Positions 24,401 through 31,659 of a DNA stretch of 64,000 bases are shown in pieces; the first letter of the stretch is position 1, and the number at the start of each line of letters is the position of its first letter. The DNA is from Amyelois transitella. Its lineage: Eukaryota; Arthropoda; Insecta; Lepidoptera; Pyralidae. A program made the translations under genes and the position numbers. The notes beneath the pieces are model-generated. The model searched no databases, was not told the DNA's origin, and worked only from the letters and a program-made list of their open reading frames with translations. Location: positions 2,448,001 through 2,512,000 of the forward strand of contig NC_083530.1 of the NCBI RefSeq assembly GCF_032362555.1, given 5' to 3'.

Positions 24401-27174
24401 GAACAGTTTCATTATTCCAGCACTGATTTTCACTTTATTAAGTTAGATAGATGCCTATATATAATCATATCGGAAACTCGCACCTTCATTAATATCAGAA
24501 TGACGATATTCTAATATTTCTGCAACAATACCTACTTAAAGGTATTATAAATAAGAAAGAAAGTTACGTTACTCTATCTGTCTGTTATGCTTCACGCCTA
24601 AACCACTGAACCGATTTTGATGAAATTTCGTACAGAGTTGTTGAGGAAGAACACTTGAAAAATGGGGAGAAGGGATTAAAAGATGTAACTATGGAAACCA
24701 CCCCACTACCACCACGCGGACGAAGTCGCGGGCAAGATAGTGTAGGAATAAATCAGAAAAACCCCGTCATCATGCGAGTGGGAGTTGATTAAAATGGAAA
24801 CAGGGAAACTGAACGAGAAAACTATTCTGATTGTAGTAAAGAAGCCGTCGATCGCCGCCATAACTCTCGAATATGCGGAGGCAGTGGGTTTTTCACAGTG
24901 CAAAAACGAAGCTGGCAAATAATATGCATACGGCCATTCTCAAGAGCATTTGGAAAAGAGAAATATGTATTGAATCCTAGAGAGGTATATTGAAAAGACT
25001 GTGAAAAACATAGAATTCGGATCATGATAATTCAGATCGTGATAGATCATCAGAACAGTGAATTGCCCTACTTATGCTGAAGTCTAAGTAGGTACCTACA
25101 TACGTACCTATAACTCTTTAACTTAATAATACTCTTTTTGACAAACGGAAGTTCTAAGGAGTGAATGAAATGAATGATTAGGTACTTGAATTGATGAAAT
25201 GAAATACAAAAATTCGATAAGTTTTTTGATAACTCTAAGATTTTTGATAACGATACCATAGTATCGTTTTAAAAAAATACAAAAAGGTAAGTATTGTTTC
25301 AAAGACTTTAAAAATTATTTGTTATCTAATTACCTACATCTTGTGTATTAATTATCGCACGTAATAGATTTGATGATAACTTTACGAGCCACATAAAAAA
25401 TTGACGACCGACATTATTTAAATGACTTTCGTGAATCAGTTGCAACTTGGATAGTGAAAACCTATATAAATATAGGTAGCACTAATCTTAAAATTGATGA
25501 TTGAAACTTGTGTTATATGATATTTAAATGTGAATGTGGAAAAAACATACTTAATTGCCCAATTTTATGGGGAGTTCGGACACAGGTATAAATGGACCGC
25601 GGCATTCATATTAATGGGACTAATGCCCCAGTCTATATTGCTTCCCTTCTTCTATAACATGAATATGTATTCATGTTACCTATAATATTTATCACACTTT
25701 ATACCTTACTTAATGGAGACCATAACCACGAGAGGACTCGAAGGTCACGTATGGCTTAATAATGGAATTTAGATATTGATGGTACAGGTCCCTTTTTAAA
25801 AATTCCCAAGTGAATATTCAGTCTGTCTTTAATAATAATCGCATTGACATAATTAGTTTTACATTCATTCATGTTTTTTTAATGTTGACAATGTGCATTC
25901 GTCCACGATTTAGATTTAAGAGATCTTTATTTGTAAATTGACGTCCGATGAAAATGTTGTAGTGTAGTTTGTTCTGCCGCTTCTTCTACACATGCGCTTT
26001 GGAAGCGGTAGTAGTTATAATTAGAATTAAGATATGTGACGTCAATAAGTGATACCTACCTTGTATACAATTTTGAAAATATATCTTTTCTATTCTAATA
26101 TGCCCGGGAATAGAAGCAGTTGGTTTATAATCACTTCCAGACGAGCATGGAAGCATTTACGATTAATTTTAATACGGTTGATGATAGAACTGCCCACGCT
26201 ACATCTTCAAAATGTCTAAACAGTACCTTGATAATTTAGCGCTATGTTTAAATTACAAGTAGTTCCATATAAAGATCCCACGTTTTTTTACAATGTCAAG
26301 GTTATTTTTCGGATATAAATTGATAGATATTGCTACCAGACAAGTTACCTACTTAAGTTTAGTTTCGAAGGTTATTGCAGAAATGACTAGTTTTACGACA
26401 ACAAGATCAAAGTGAATTTATTGAGACATAAAATTATTTAGATTAGTACCAACAAAATGTTCTTGTGGCTGCTGTAGCTAATAGGTATATCGCTGCCTAC
26501 CCATGTTTTATGCAGATGTTTAAATTTATATATCTGTAATCAGTTGAGAATATTCTATCTGAAAGCGAAACTGAAAACATAGAAAATTTTGAAAACTAAC
26601 TTAATAAAATATCTATCGATACAAAATTATGAATTTGATATTTATTAATCGATAGATAAATAATATCTAATTCAGGCATAATCAAATCAAACTATAAATT
26701 CTCATTCATGATAAAAGAATATAAACGTTTAACTTATCTTTTAATAGTCTTACGATAAGGTCGACCAAAATAATGTTTGTAAACAAACTAATGATAATTA
26801 TCTACGTGAAAATTAGCAAGAAATTGCATTCATGGACTCATTATTTTTTAAGTGCTTTTTTATAGACAACAAGTTAAAAAAGAAACACTAACCTCAGCGC
26901 TAACTTTGACGGCAGCGCAGTCTTCCTCAATTACTTCTTCAACAGCACCATTTTCGTACTCCTCCACAGGTAAAGCTGGATACAACTTCACTCCAGAAAA
27001 TCCCGAGTCATCCTCACTTGGCAATTTCGGGTACAATCCCCCCACTTGATCGGATCTCCCAAAATTTTTCCCGCGTTCACCATCCAAAAAACCGGCTACT
27101 GCTTTCGCACCACTAGCGCCACGATGCCATCCCCAACCGTGCGCGCGAAAATTTTTCGGATAATAGTTCAACAT
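353..27174 (-). CDS. calpain (calcium-dependent cysteine protease), 3' end outside the window
   Basis: Predicted as complement of common exons 353-462, 1758-1864, 6711-6824, 7053-7234, 8211-8379, 9232-9366, 9868-9936, 11523-11641 and 12511-12687, plus a first exon at 26893-27174 (or near 19020). All listed junctions have AG acceptors and GT donors and keep the reading phase. The nine common exons encode about 394 residues. The sequence shows the calpain signature: LFEDPEFPA and [16 protein letters not shown] with the catalytic Cys, GHAYSVT with the catalytic His, RNPWGN with the catalytic Asn, then domain III starting [12 protein letters not shown]. In the family this is a cytosolic, Ca2+-activated protease that cuts proteins at limited sites. 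The rest of the C2-like domain and any EF-hand domain would lie left of position 1. It resembles insect calpain A/B; I cannot say which. Introns are rich in transposons. Confidence 0.93.
861..1128 (+). repeat. TATG-tailed SINE, diverged copy
   Basis: Head GGTTCCCGGCAC, then the GGCGACTAAGGGATAGGC block and TGTTGGCTCTGTCTACCCC before a (TATG) tail. This family recurs about 25 times in the window. Confidence 0.8.
1185..1410 (+). repeat. TATG-tailed SINE, 5' truncated
   Basis: Same family, starting at the GGACCACTCCAT block and ending in TATGTATGTATG. Confidence 0.8.
1409..1750. repeat. about 209-bp direct duplication
   Basis: The stretch 1409-1540 (CATAACGTAACTAAGGTATA onward) recurs with about 90 percent identity at 1618-1750, and the sequence before each copy is also related. 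The second copy runs almost up to the calpain donor at 1757. Confidence 0.75.
1758..1864 (-). CDS. calpain exon, end of protease core and linker
   Basis: Encodes the segment [15 protein letters not shown] through [15 protein letters not shown], which in calpains joins protease subdomain PC2 to domain III. The exon enters after two bases of an Arg codon and leaves after one base of a Gly codon; both splice junctions keep the frame with neighbours at 6711-6824 and 353-462. Confidence 0.92.
2333..3397 (+). CDS. copia gag and aspartic protease
   Basis: The likely start is the ATG at 2333 ([19 protein letters not shown], the usual copia gag opening); an in-frame ATG also lies at 2312. After the UBN2-type capsid region comes a zinc knuckle, [14 protein letters not shown] (CCHC spacing), at about residues 232-245. 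The protease follows with the catalytic D-S-G in [11 protein letters not shown] at about residue 288. The frame ends at TTNLLSVN plus a stop at 3395-3397, where copia proteins normally run on into the GAG-pre-integrase region. The continuation is in another frame, so gag-protease is separated from integrase-RT by one small indel, consistent with loss of a few bases. Confidence 0.9.
   Translation: MAAANYIVNVPKLRGRENYSEWCFAAENFLVLEGMKHCVIPVTDKKIEVADDEKTKAKLIMTIDPTLYVHIKTVKSSKELWEKLKQLFDDSGFTRRISLLRNLISIRLENCSSMTSYVTQIIDTAQKLSGTGFEINDLWTGSLLLAGLPDRFAPMIMAIEHSGIPITADSIKTKLMDMTSPEQEESEANGAFATRSKFNKKKNTSSSMAKNSGNVGSIDSSVKSNKMVKCYTCKQIGHYRNQCPLNENSSSNSKKNNKVQSNAFSAVFLSGNFNKHEWYIDSGASVHLTANESCIMNAKYDQHKEIIVANNEKVPVVCSGNARITTKTDECEFDIVVEDIFCVPSLTTNLLSVN
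3390..6264 (+). CDS. copia integrase, reverse transcriptase and RNase H
   Basis: Open frame extends from 3355, but copia-like residues begin at QLINKG near 3391. Order: GAG-pre-integrase with WHRRLGHV and a CxxC knuckle; integrase core with [16 protein letters not shown] and the catalytic Glu in SERFNRTI; a variable acidic linker; reverse transcriptase with [24 protein letters not shown] and the active-site YVDD; RNase H with [15 protein letters not shown] and the His-Ile-Asp motif KHIDIRYHF. All catalytic residues look present and there is no internal stop. The single defect is the frame change relative to gag-protease. Located in the 4.8-kb calpain intron on the opposite strand. Confidence 0.92.
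6711..6824 (-). CDS. calpain exon, PC2 segment
   Basis: Encodes [16 protein letters not shown] and then [18 protein letters not shown], the conserved acidic loop and WMSFKDF motif of calpain subdomain PC2. The following intron (1865-6710) is the longest between common exons because it holds the copia element. Confidence 0.93.
7053..7234 (-). CDS. calpain exon with catalytic His and Asn
   Basis: Encodes [13 protein letters not shown] and [18 protein letters not shown]. The His of GHAYSVT and the Asn of RNPWGN are the second and third members of the calpain catalytic triad. Both are intact, so the protease is predicted active. Confidence 0.95.
7605..7850 (+). repeat. LINE 3' end with TATG tail, joined to a SINE-head motif
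   Basis: Translates in part as RVMNVDEA, then [14 protein letters not shown] before a stop and (TATG)n. The same C-terminal peptide recurs at 10255, 23222, 33990 and 60568, so this is a dispersed LINE 3' end. A GTGCCGGGAACCACACGGC motif lies at its left edge. Confidence 0.65.
7925..8193 (+). mobile_element. Helitron-type element, family H1
   Basis: Starts TCTATACTAATATTATAAA and ends GGCACAGCTAG between A and T. It matches the 61516-61769 copy, whose boundaries are fixed by an empty site. The family resembles what I recall as Lep1-type nonautonomous Helitrons. Confidence 0.75.
8211..8379 (-). CDS. calpain exon, PC1/PC2 boundary
   Basis: Encodes [29 protein letters not shown] and a tail ending NSLMGCSIE. 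The [14 protein letters not shown] block is a strong calpain signature. A Helitron-type repeat (7925-8193) ends 18 bases downstream of the exon in the intron. Confidence 0.94.
8411..8530 (-). repeat. TATG-tailed SINE, 3' fragment
   Basis: CATA repeats followed by the CCCCTTGCGGGGTAGACAG block; reverse orientation of the family. Confidence 0.75.
8565..8790 (+). repeat. TATG-tailed SINE
   Basis: From GGAGCACTCCATCTCTTTCC to a (TATG)n tail; placed tail to tail with the fragment at 8411-8530. Confidence 0.8.
8792..9008 (-). repeat. tRNA-derived SINE
   Basis: On the minus strand it begins with a tRNA-like head: GTGGCGCAGCGGTAG (A-box region) and GGTTCGAATCCCGG (B box). The body ends near AGATTGAATTAGC. 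Not a functional tRNA: no complete cloverleaf, and the family recurs at 22827, 38490 and 49255. Confidence 0.8.
9232..9366 (-). CDS. calpain exon, PC1 segment
   Basis: Encodes [19 protein letters not shown] and then [20 protein letters not shown], conserved in PC1 of classical calpains. GT-AG junctions keep phase with both neighbours. Confidence 0.94.
9394..9578 (+). mobile_element. Helitron-type element, family H2
   Basis: Starts TCACTACATAGTATAAA after an A and ends GAAGCCGGGGCGGGTCGCTAG before a T. Copies also at 34967-35135 and 63720-63894. Confidence 0.7.
9775..9857 (+). repeat. TATG-tailed SINE, 3' fragment
   Basis: GACTGTTGGCTCCGTCTACC block and TATGTATG tail, ending 10 bases before the calpain exon donor region at 9868. 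Confidence 0.7.
9868..9936 (-). CDS. calpain exon, PC1 segment (69 nt)
   Basis: Encodes [20 protein letters not shown] plus HFR, the conserved stretch after the catalytic-Cys helix of calpains. Confidence 0.93.
9997..10248 (-). repeat. TATG-tailed SINE, near full length
   Basis: CATACATACATATG at the left and GTGCCGGGAACCACAC at the right; all internal family blocks are present. Confidence 0.85.
10255..10358 (+). repeat. LINE 3' end fragment
   Basis: GTGGATGAAGC, then GGATCGTGGCAAGTGGAAAG and CTACCCCTCCGGGAAAGAGG with TATG tail, as at 7605-7850. Confidence 0.65.
10403..11330 (+). mobile_element. long or composite H1 Helitron-type element
   Basis: Left end TCTATACTAATATTATAAA at 10403; right end GGGCACAGCTAG at 11330. 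The middle is unlike the short H1 copies and includes a CAGCCTGTAAGATCCCACTA repeat near 11120, so it may be a composite of two insertions. Confidence 0.5.
11241..11420. repeat. exact-looking 90-bp tandem duplication of an H1 end
   Basis: Positions 11241-11330 and 11331-11420 repeat the same 90 bases, from TAATTGATAAAGCCGAGGAG to GCACAGCTAG. Confidence 0.9.
11523..11641 (-). CDS. calpain exon with catalytic Cys
   Basis: Encodes [18 protein letters not shown] and [19 protein letters not shown]. The Cys of GDCWLLAA is the calpain nucleophile. A dispersed repeat with the GCCGCTTCCAAGGCGTCAGT core begins right behind the acceptor. Confidence 0.95.
11643..11880 (-). repeat. dispersed SINE-like repeat, family S3
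   Basis: On the minus strand it contains CACTGACGCCTTGGAAGCGG, TTATTTGACGTCAACCAATG and ends in an AATTTTGAATTT-type tail. Related copies at 25950-26110 and 61360-61820. Confidence 0.65.
12511..12687 (-). CDS. calpain exon, N-terminal part of protease core
   Basis: Encodes [19 protein letters not shown], then [18 protein letters not shown] and ends PLTWLRPG, the conserved entry into the calpain core. It begins in phase 0, which fits the phase-0 donor of the first exon at 26893-27174. Confidence 0.94.
12700..12812 (-). repeat. TATG-tailed SINE, 3' fragment
   Basis: CATACATACA then the CCCTTGCGGGGTAGACGGAG block; begins 13 bases behind the calpain exon acceptor. Confidence 0.75.
13088..13093 (-). 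terminator. poly(A) signal AATAAA of the nested 183-aa ORF
   Basis: AATAAA on the minus strand starts two bases after the stop codon; an overlapping second copy spans the stop itself. Confidence 0.5.
13095..13646 (-). CDS. nested intronless ORF in a calpain intron, 183 aa, unknown function
   Basis: The protein starts [20 protein letters not shown] at an ATG at 13644-13646 and ends YWVRGLFIK. It is Lys/Ser-rich, predicted basic, with no signal peptide or membrane segment that I can see, and no family I recognise. The stop codon at 13095-13097 overlaps a run of AATAAA signals (13088-13099), so the transcript would have almost no 3' UTR. Sequence quality of the ORF (no simple repeats, balanced composition) argues for a real gene rather than chance. 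It could be a nested gene on the same strand as calpain, or a retrocopy. An in-frame GTG lies a few codons upstream, but no other ATG. Confidence 0.6.
   Translation of the reverse strand: MANAEIEEVFHRLKKEDVGHLNTFYATSKVTLAAEAFKAKSVTILSPKSNKVRPETADSLCKILNEFKTSDEPKDLWAKNVSPKTKPKSDSENRKTYTSTYRESFVVKKGDNIVTNKVLVFEKELKAPKVKLSANVRGSPKLLVSNVDSHSEFKLRVPPSYAGSKNFMPTGEQVYWVRGLFIK
13700..18740. other. calpain intron, no gene seen
   Basis: AT-rich, with no open frame or exon-like stretch that I can support. A degraded TATG-tailed SINE fragment lies near 16680-16760 and a hairpin at 15771-15817. Confidence 0.6.
15771..15817. repeat. 19-bp perfect inverted repeat (hairpin)
   Basis: Arms ATATAATGAGCTGTATAAT (15771-15789) and its exact complement (15799-15817) around a 9-base loop. 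Confidence 0.85.
18790..19020 (-). CDS. candidate alternative first exon of calpain (proximal isoform); 3' boundary uncertain
   Basis: An ATG at 19018-19020 opens a Gly/Gln/Ala-rich peptide ([19 protein letters not shown], then [18 protein letters not shown]). This resembles the Gly-rich hydrophobic N-terminal tail known from some insect calpains. Several GT donors are possible near 18833-18888; the exact one cannot be chosen from sequence, and the best-looking (GTGG/GTATTG) is in phase 1, which would not join directly to 12511-12687, so a further exon may exist. It lies on the same strand, inside the intron of the longer transcript model. Confidence 0.5.
19040..21975. other. spacer or intron upstream of the proximal calpain exon, no gene seen
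   Basis: Would include the promoter of the proximal calpain isoform if that exon is a true first exon. A decayed TATG-SINE-like stretch is visible near 20090-20300. No coding exon is supported. Confidence 0.5.
21982..22242 (+). mobile_element. Helitron-type element, family H1
   Basis: ATACTAATATTATAAAGCTG at the left and CGCGGGCACAGCTAG at the right, same body as 61516-61769; the 5' TC has changed to TA. Confidence 0.75.
22413..22640 (-). repeat. TATG-tailed SINE, tail missing
   Basis: From TATTCCTTGCGAGATAGACA to GTGCCGGGAACCACACGGCAC; all central blocks present. Confidence 0.8.
22827..23215 (+). repeat. tRNA-derived SINE interrupted by a foldback element
   Basis: Head: GTGGCGCAGCGGTAATACGC and GGTCCCGGGTTCCAATCCCG (22833-22893). 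The body resumes at about 23118 (TATAAAATATAGGATCG) and ends at 23215. Comparison with the uninterrupted copy at 38490-38692 shows the palindrome lies inside the SINE. Confidence 0.8.
22969..23120. mobile_element. foldback element with a 94-bp perfect palindrome
   Basis: Positions 22998-23044 and 23045-23091 are exact 47-base complements with no spacer (centre TAGCGCTA). The outer part (CTCGTCC / GGACGAG and TAATTATG / CATAATTA) extends the pairing imperfectly to about 150 bp. Non-autonomous; no ORF. Confidence 0.9.
23222..23400 (-). repeat. LINE 3' end fragment
   Basis: Minus strand encodes [20 protein letters not shown], a LINE C-terminal peptide seen in the other fragments, and then GCCTACCCCTCCGGGAAAAT before the end. 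Confidence 0.65.
23640..23870 (+). repeat. TATG-tailed SINE, internal deletion
   Basis: GTGCCGTGTGGTTCCCGGCA at the head and (TATG)n tail; the region after the head is shortened. Confidence 0.8.
23970..24195 (-). repeat. TATG-tailed SINE
   Basis: Starts at CACGTCTATATCGCC and ends at the GTGCCGGGAACCACACGGCA head. Confidence 0.75.
24570..24745 (+). repeat. dispersed repeat ending CGAAGTCGCGGGCAAGATAG
   Basis: Contains CACTGAACCGATTTTGATGA, also seen near 46436-46560 and inverted at 40370-40588, the usual LINE/Helitron tail motif of the window. Confidence 0.55.
24746..26850. other. no gene seen; spacer or calpain intron
   Basis: Includes an S3 repeat copy near 25950-26110. A 42-codon ORF at 24793-24921 has no recognisable product. 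Confidence 0.5.
26893..27174 (-). CDS. candidate first coding exon of calpain (distal isoform)
   Basis: Open from an ATG at 27172-27174 for 94 codons to a GAG/GTTAGT donor in phase 0, which joins in frame to the exon at 12511-12687. The peptide starts [19 protein letters not shown] and becomes acidic and proline-containing ([20 protein letters not shown]). Insect calpains have variable, low-conservation N-terminal tails, so this is plausible as a tail but is not a recognised domain. The intron to the next common exon would be about 14 kb. A second, nearer first exon candidate lies at about 19020. Confidence 0.65.
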
Positions 27175-28425
27175 TTTTTTCTTAATTTTTATCACACGTG
27201 TGCACGGCAAGGCGGTTAAACACAGACTGCTTGCAAAATCTGAAACAAGATTTGGGCATCCAGATTATTTACGCAACATCAACGGGAAATCTAAATGATT
27301 CAGTTGAAAGGTTAGTGTTTTGCCTGGACTGAATCATCGTAACATCATAAATGCGATCGCGTAAATGTGTTGATCTCAGTTCATGTTCATCCTTTGTCTG
27401 CTAAAGCGCTGAGTATTATCATCTGATGCACACAATCCCAACTTTGCTAAAGGAAATAGAACCTAAATACTAAATATAGATTTACACACCTTATCGTACG
27501 ACCGCAAAATTTACGTTTTTTTTAAAAAAGGGTTTATATGAATACATTTTTTATTTTTGTCTAACTTCTCGAGTTCATATAATTGATATATTAACTTGAG
27601 ACGTTATACATAGGTATACCCTTTTTAAATAAAAGTTCCTTAGTGGTAAAAAAATAAAAAGCTATCGGTGTGAACGACCTTCCGTTATATTCACTCTCGG
27701 GCGGCTGCCCAGTCTGGTAGTCGTCAAGGGTCTTAGATTTTTCACGGCGTACAAAAGACCAAATAATAATATATTTTTATCAAATACGCACACAATGCTT
27801 AATTTTCCAGATATCGGGAATCAATAAAAAACATAGGAACTCTTTACTAAATTTAACCGGAAATATAAACCTGAAATATAGTTGTTTCCCTTTTCGCTCG
27901 CACTAATTTCCGTTTTTCGAGCAGAAATTTTTTTGAGATAAAAATTTTGTTTGACCGCTGATAATTAATTAAACTTATTCATTTAAGCAAATTCGGTCCA
28001 GCGATTTAAAATAATCCTAAAGGGTTAATTAGGTACATTATTTCTTAAAAGGAACCGACCGCTAACTACCTAGAAATTGTGATTGAGAAACAATATTCCA
28101 CTCATTTCAAAGTAATCGTTTAAACACCTTTTCCGTAGAGAACTAATGATAAGAAATGAGTCAGTCTGGTTGAGTGTGACGTATGCATGAAATGAGGAAA
28201 AGCTAACGACTGACTACAAGGTCGCTTGTGTGAAACAATCTAAATTTGGTGATTGGTGATGACTTATGAGGCATTTTTTTATCAAAATACCTGAATACAT
28301 ATTATAGTCTTTATCCCTTAAGGGGTAGATGAAGCTAAGTATTAATGATGGAATAAATAGCTGTTGGTTGATAGGCCATTACCTATATCTCATTATTATT
28401 TACCTACCATTTCTATAGGTACCTA

Positions 28426-29224
28426 CAGTGTAGTCCGTTTAGTACGACTTCGCATACAGCAACCAACCGTTTTTAGCGACGCAAGTTTAGGCATTTGTTT
28501 GGTTCTAGTATAACTTGAATGAAAAGACATTCGTTTATTGCAACTCCGCTTACAACGACCAACCGCTTTTAACGACCGAATTTCACACATGATTGTCCGG
28601 TTACTACGATGAGCGTTGCCGTGTTTACAAATATGCAATTCCTAGAAAGAATAATATAAATGAATAGCTATCTCAGCTATCGCCCCGCGCGACACCTCTG
28701 TTTGAAAATTGACTGTTTACATATTTTACGGCAGTACAAATTTGCGGGTAATGACTGTAATGAGTGACGCGCACTAAATGGCTTCCGCTAAACGAAAAAG
28801 TTTCTCCATTGAAGAAAAAAGTGTTATAATACAACGGTTAGAAGCTGGCGATATGTTTCGTTTATATAATGCAGTTCGTACTTCCTACTATACAAATAAA
28901 ACCAGAAAACAAACAAAAAATACAGACTTCTTGCACTAATGTTAAGTTGTTAGAATAGATTTATACTTACTTATAAGAAAGCAGTACATTACAATACATG
29001 TAGGTATATTACACATCCTTACATAATTTGAAGATTTAATTAATAAATACATATTTTGATTAAAATTAGTTTTGTTATTTGCTCGTCACCTAAAGGGCAT
29101 ACCTATATCTGTAATATTTGATAAATAAAAAACATTTTTTTTTCTGTTCCTTTAATACGACTTCCGGTTAGTACGACGTTATGTCACCGGTCCCTTGGCC
29201 GTCGTTATAACAGGATTCTACTGT
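28426..29224 (+). mobile_element. decayed pogo/Tigger-like DNA transposon
   Basis: Begins CAGTGTAGTCCG and ends GGATTCTACTG, flanked by TA at 28424-28425 and 29225-29226 as expected for Tc1/mariner/pogo target duplication. Subterminal copies of TTAGTACGAC and CTTTTAACGACC recur. The interior carries the start of a transposase (28778-28939) and is otherwise deleted. Confidence 0.8.
28778..28939 (+). pseudogene. transposase fragment, pogo/Tigger type
   Basis: Starts MASAKRKSFSIEEKSVIIQR then LEAGD, which matches the N-terminal psq/CENP-B-like helix-turn-helix of Tigger transposases. Similarity stops after about 30 residues and the frame ends after 53 codons, so only the start of the protein survives. 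Confidence 0.75.
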
Positions 29225-30607
29225 ACTTAAGTAAGTTAACGTGCTTTTTATACCTCTGTATTGCGGGTGCAATGATTCGGGCTCGACCGCCACCAAAGGA
29301 AAGTTCTTCCGCCAGGCTAGGTGTTATGCCTGGGGAAACGCGGGTCCGATGATGTTGTGTCGGAGGTTGTATACATAATAATATGTATATGCTCCAATCC
29401 GTGGAATTTTTGCTTGCGCGATTTTGACTTTTCGCTGTTTTTGACCGATAGATAGCGTCGCGTGATTTTGTTTTTGTGACTTGTGGCGTTCAGATGTCGC
29501 CACAATTTAATGAATACCATTTGTATTACATAGGTATAATGGTGTTCTTAACAATTGAATTTCCATCATAAGCATCGTCGTATATTAAATATACATAAAT
29601 ATATATCTTTATGTATCAACTTATGCACTTTAAGTACTAATTAAAAAACCAAAAAATCGCATCAATATCATCCTTCCGATGCTTCTGCCATGATTTTTAC
29701 TGTTGCTATGTCACAGAACATTTTCACTATAAATTATTACATACATTAGTTTAGTACCTACCTACATGTTATTCAGGACAAACCAAGCCACTCCTAAGGG
29801 CGGGCCCATGATGTCACTGGCCTTCGGTTAGCCTCACCTGTTGACGCTAATTACTTCTCCGAAATAGGTCAAAAGGGAATGGTTTGTAAACTACATTTCT
29901 CCTACAAATTTGTACAGGCGAAACGTAGGTTTTCATTCGGTCAATGCTGTGTGAAACTCTTCTAATTCGTCAAGAAATCAACATATCAAATATCAGGTTC
30001 TTATAATCTCTAATATTTCCTCTGCTTTTATGTTATACTATAACACGCAAAGATGAGAAAGAGCGATAGTATGTCAATAAGTATATTATAGTGATCGCAA
30101 TGTTGATGAATTTATTTATATTTAAACAGTCGCTTCCTAAACATTCAGCAGTTGGCGAAATTTCATTAAAATCTAAAATTTGAAGTAGAATCGAAACTGT
30201 TTTTGTTTTTTTTTATGCACGATAGAAACAATTAATTAGTTATTTTTGTCCTTTATTTATTCATAATTTCATTGCATTAGATACATATATGCTTCATTAA
30301 ATTTTAATAAAACTGTTGCCTGACAAGTTCCTTGAAATCACCTTGACATTTACAAAAATAGATGTACCCTAGTGTCCTTATTGAACTTTTCGTGTTACCC
30401 GTCTCTCTCATTTTAATGAGCTAATTAAATTTTTTGAGAAAAAGAACACAAAACGAAAATAAAACCTTGTTATATGTTCTGAGAAGTAATCGGCTTCACG
30501 GTTTATTTTTACATTTATTTACACCATTCCTCGAAAAATCCAATCAAAACTGTAACTCTGTCTGACTCGTTGCCTTATTTGCAGCAACCAATTTAAAAAA
30601 CAATAAT

Positions 30608-30683
30608 AAAAAAAAACTTCAATAAAAATTTAAACTGATTGATAGGAATCAATCAGTATAAATTTTTATTGAAGTTTTTTTTT
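30608..30683. repeat. 36-bp inverted repeat (hairpin)
   Basis: Arms 30608-30643 and 30648-30683 pair with one mismatch around a 4-base loop; the arms end in A and T runs. Confidence 0.85.
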
Positions 30684-30698
30684 CTTAGTAGGAACTAA

Positions 30699-31655
30699 GT
30701 ACCGTAAAACGGGGTTAATAGAAATCATGAGTTGAATAGAAACAAAACCAAAAAAGTTTTTTAAACATTATTATAAAGACCGCAGGACACTAAATTCTAC
30801 TAATTTCTTTTAATTTTTGAAGGTAACATTATTTTTATAATTTGACAACACCGGAATGCTCTGAAGTTAGTAGAAAGTGAAAAAAAGCGTTCAGAAGTCA
30901 TCTGCGAAAAAACTGTGTTTGCGAGCTCTCAAAAAGTTAATCGTTTTATATTGAAAAACTGTGTTTCCGTAGCATAAAAAGGCAATATTTAGCATGATAA
31001 ATCATCGGAACTTATTTAAAACAAATCATAACTACAATTTCATTTAAAATATAAATATATCAGAAAGAAAAGATTATCAAGTCCATTTTAATTCAGATTT
31101 GAGGTTAATAGAAACGAGGAAGGGTTGAATAGATACGTAGTATGGGTTCAATAGAAACGTCTTATGGGGTTTATAGAAACGAGCAAGTCGGAAAAGAAAC
31201 GACCGGGGTTGTATAGAAAAAAATCCGTTAGGGTTGTCAATCACACGTATCACGAAAAATTCCCTTATTATTTAAATATTTCTGTTATGCTGTTTGTTTT
31301 TCATGTAAGTATATAAGTGGCCAACACTGGTGTCATATTTTTTCATCTAATTTACACAAATTCTAGGCAAATATAATCTGAGGTCTTTCTCTTTAATCAC
31401 TATATCTATTACCTAGGTACTAATAAAGTTTTTAAGGTTTTGACAACCCTAACATTTTTTTCTATTGACCCCTTACGTCGTTTCTATTGACCCAATGTGC
31501 CGTCTTAATAGAAACGCCCCCTTTCATTGCATTTTTTATTCAATTTGCCGTCAACTCACAACATGTATTTATTATTATGTAACTCAGTATGCAATAACAA
31601 TAAGAATTCAGTCCGAAAGATAAAATTCGTGTCTATCCACCCCGTTTTACGGTAC
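30699..31655. mobile_element. element with 17-bp perfect terminal inverted repeats
   Basis: GTACCGTAAAACGGGGT at 30699-30715 and its exact complement at 31639-31655. Inside, the motif GGGTTNAATAGAAACG is repeated at least six times in the left half and in the opposite orientation (TTTCTATTGACCC) near 31460-31495. No ORF of useful length. Probably a nonautonomous DNA transposon of unknown superfamily. Confidence 0.7.
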
Positions 31656-31659
31656 CTAT

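Noticed and set aside
24793-24921. 42-codon [22 protein letters not shown]
   Set aside because: Short, with no start context or similarity to support it; lies next to a dispersed repeat.
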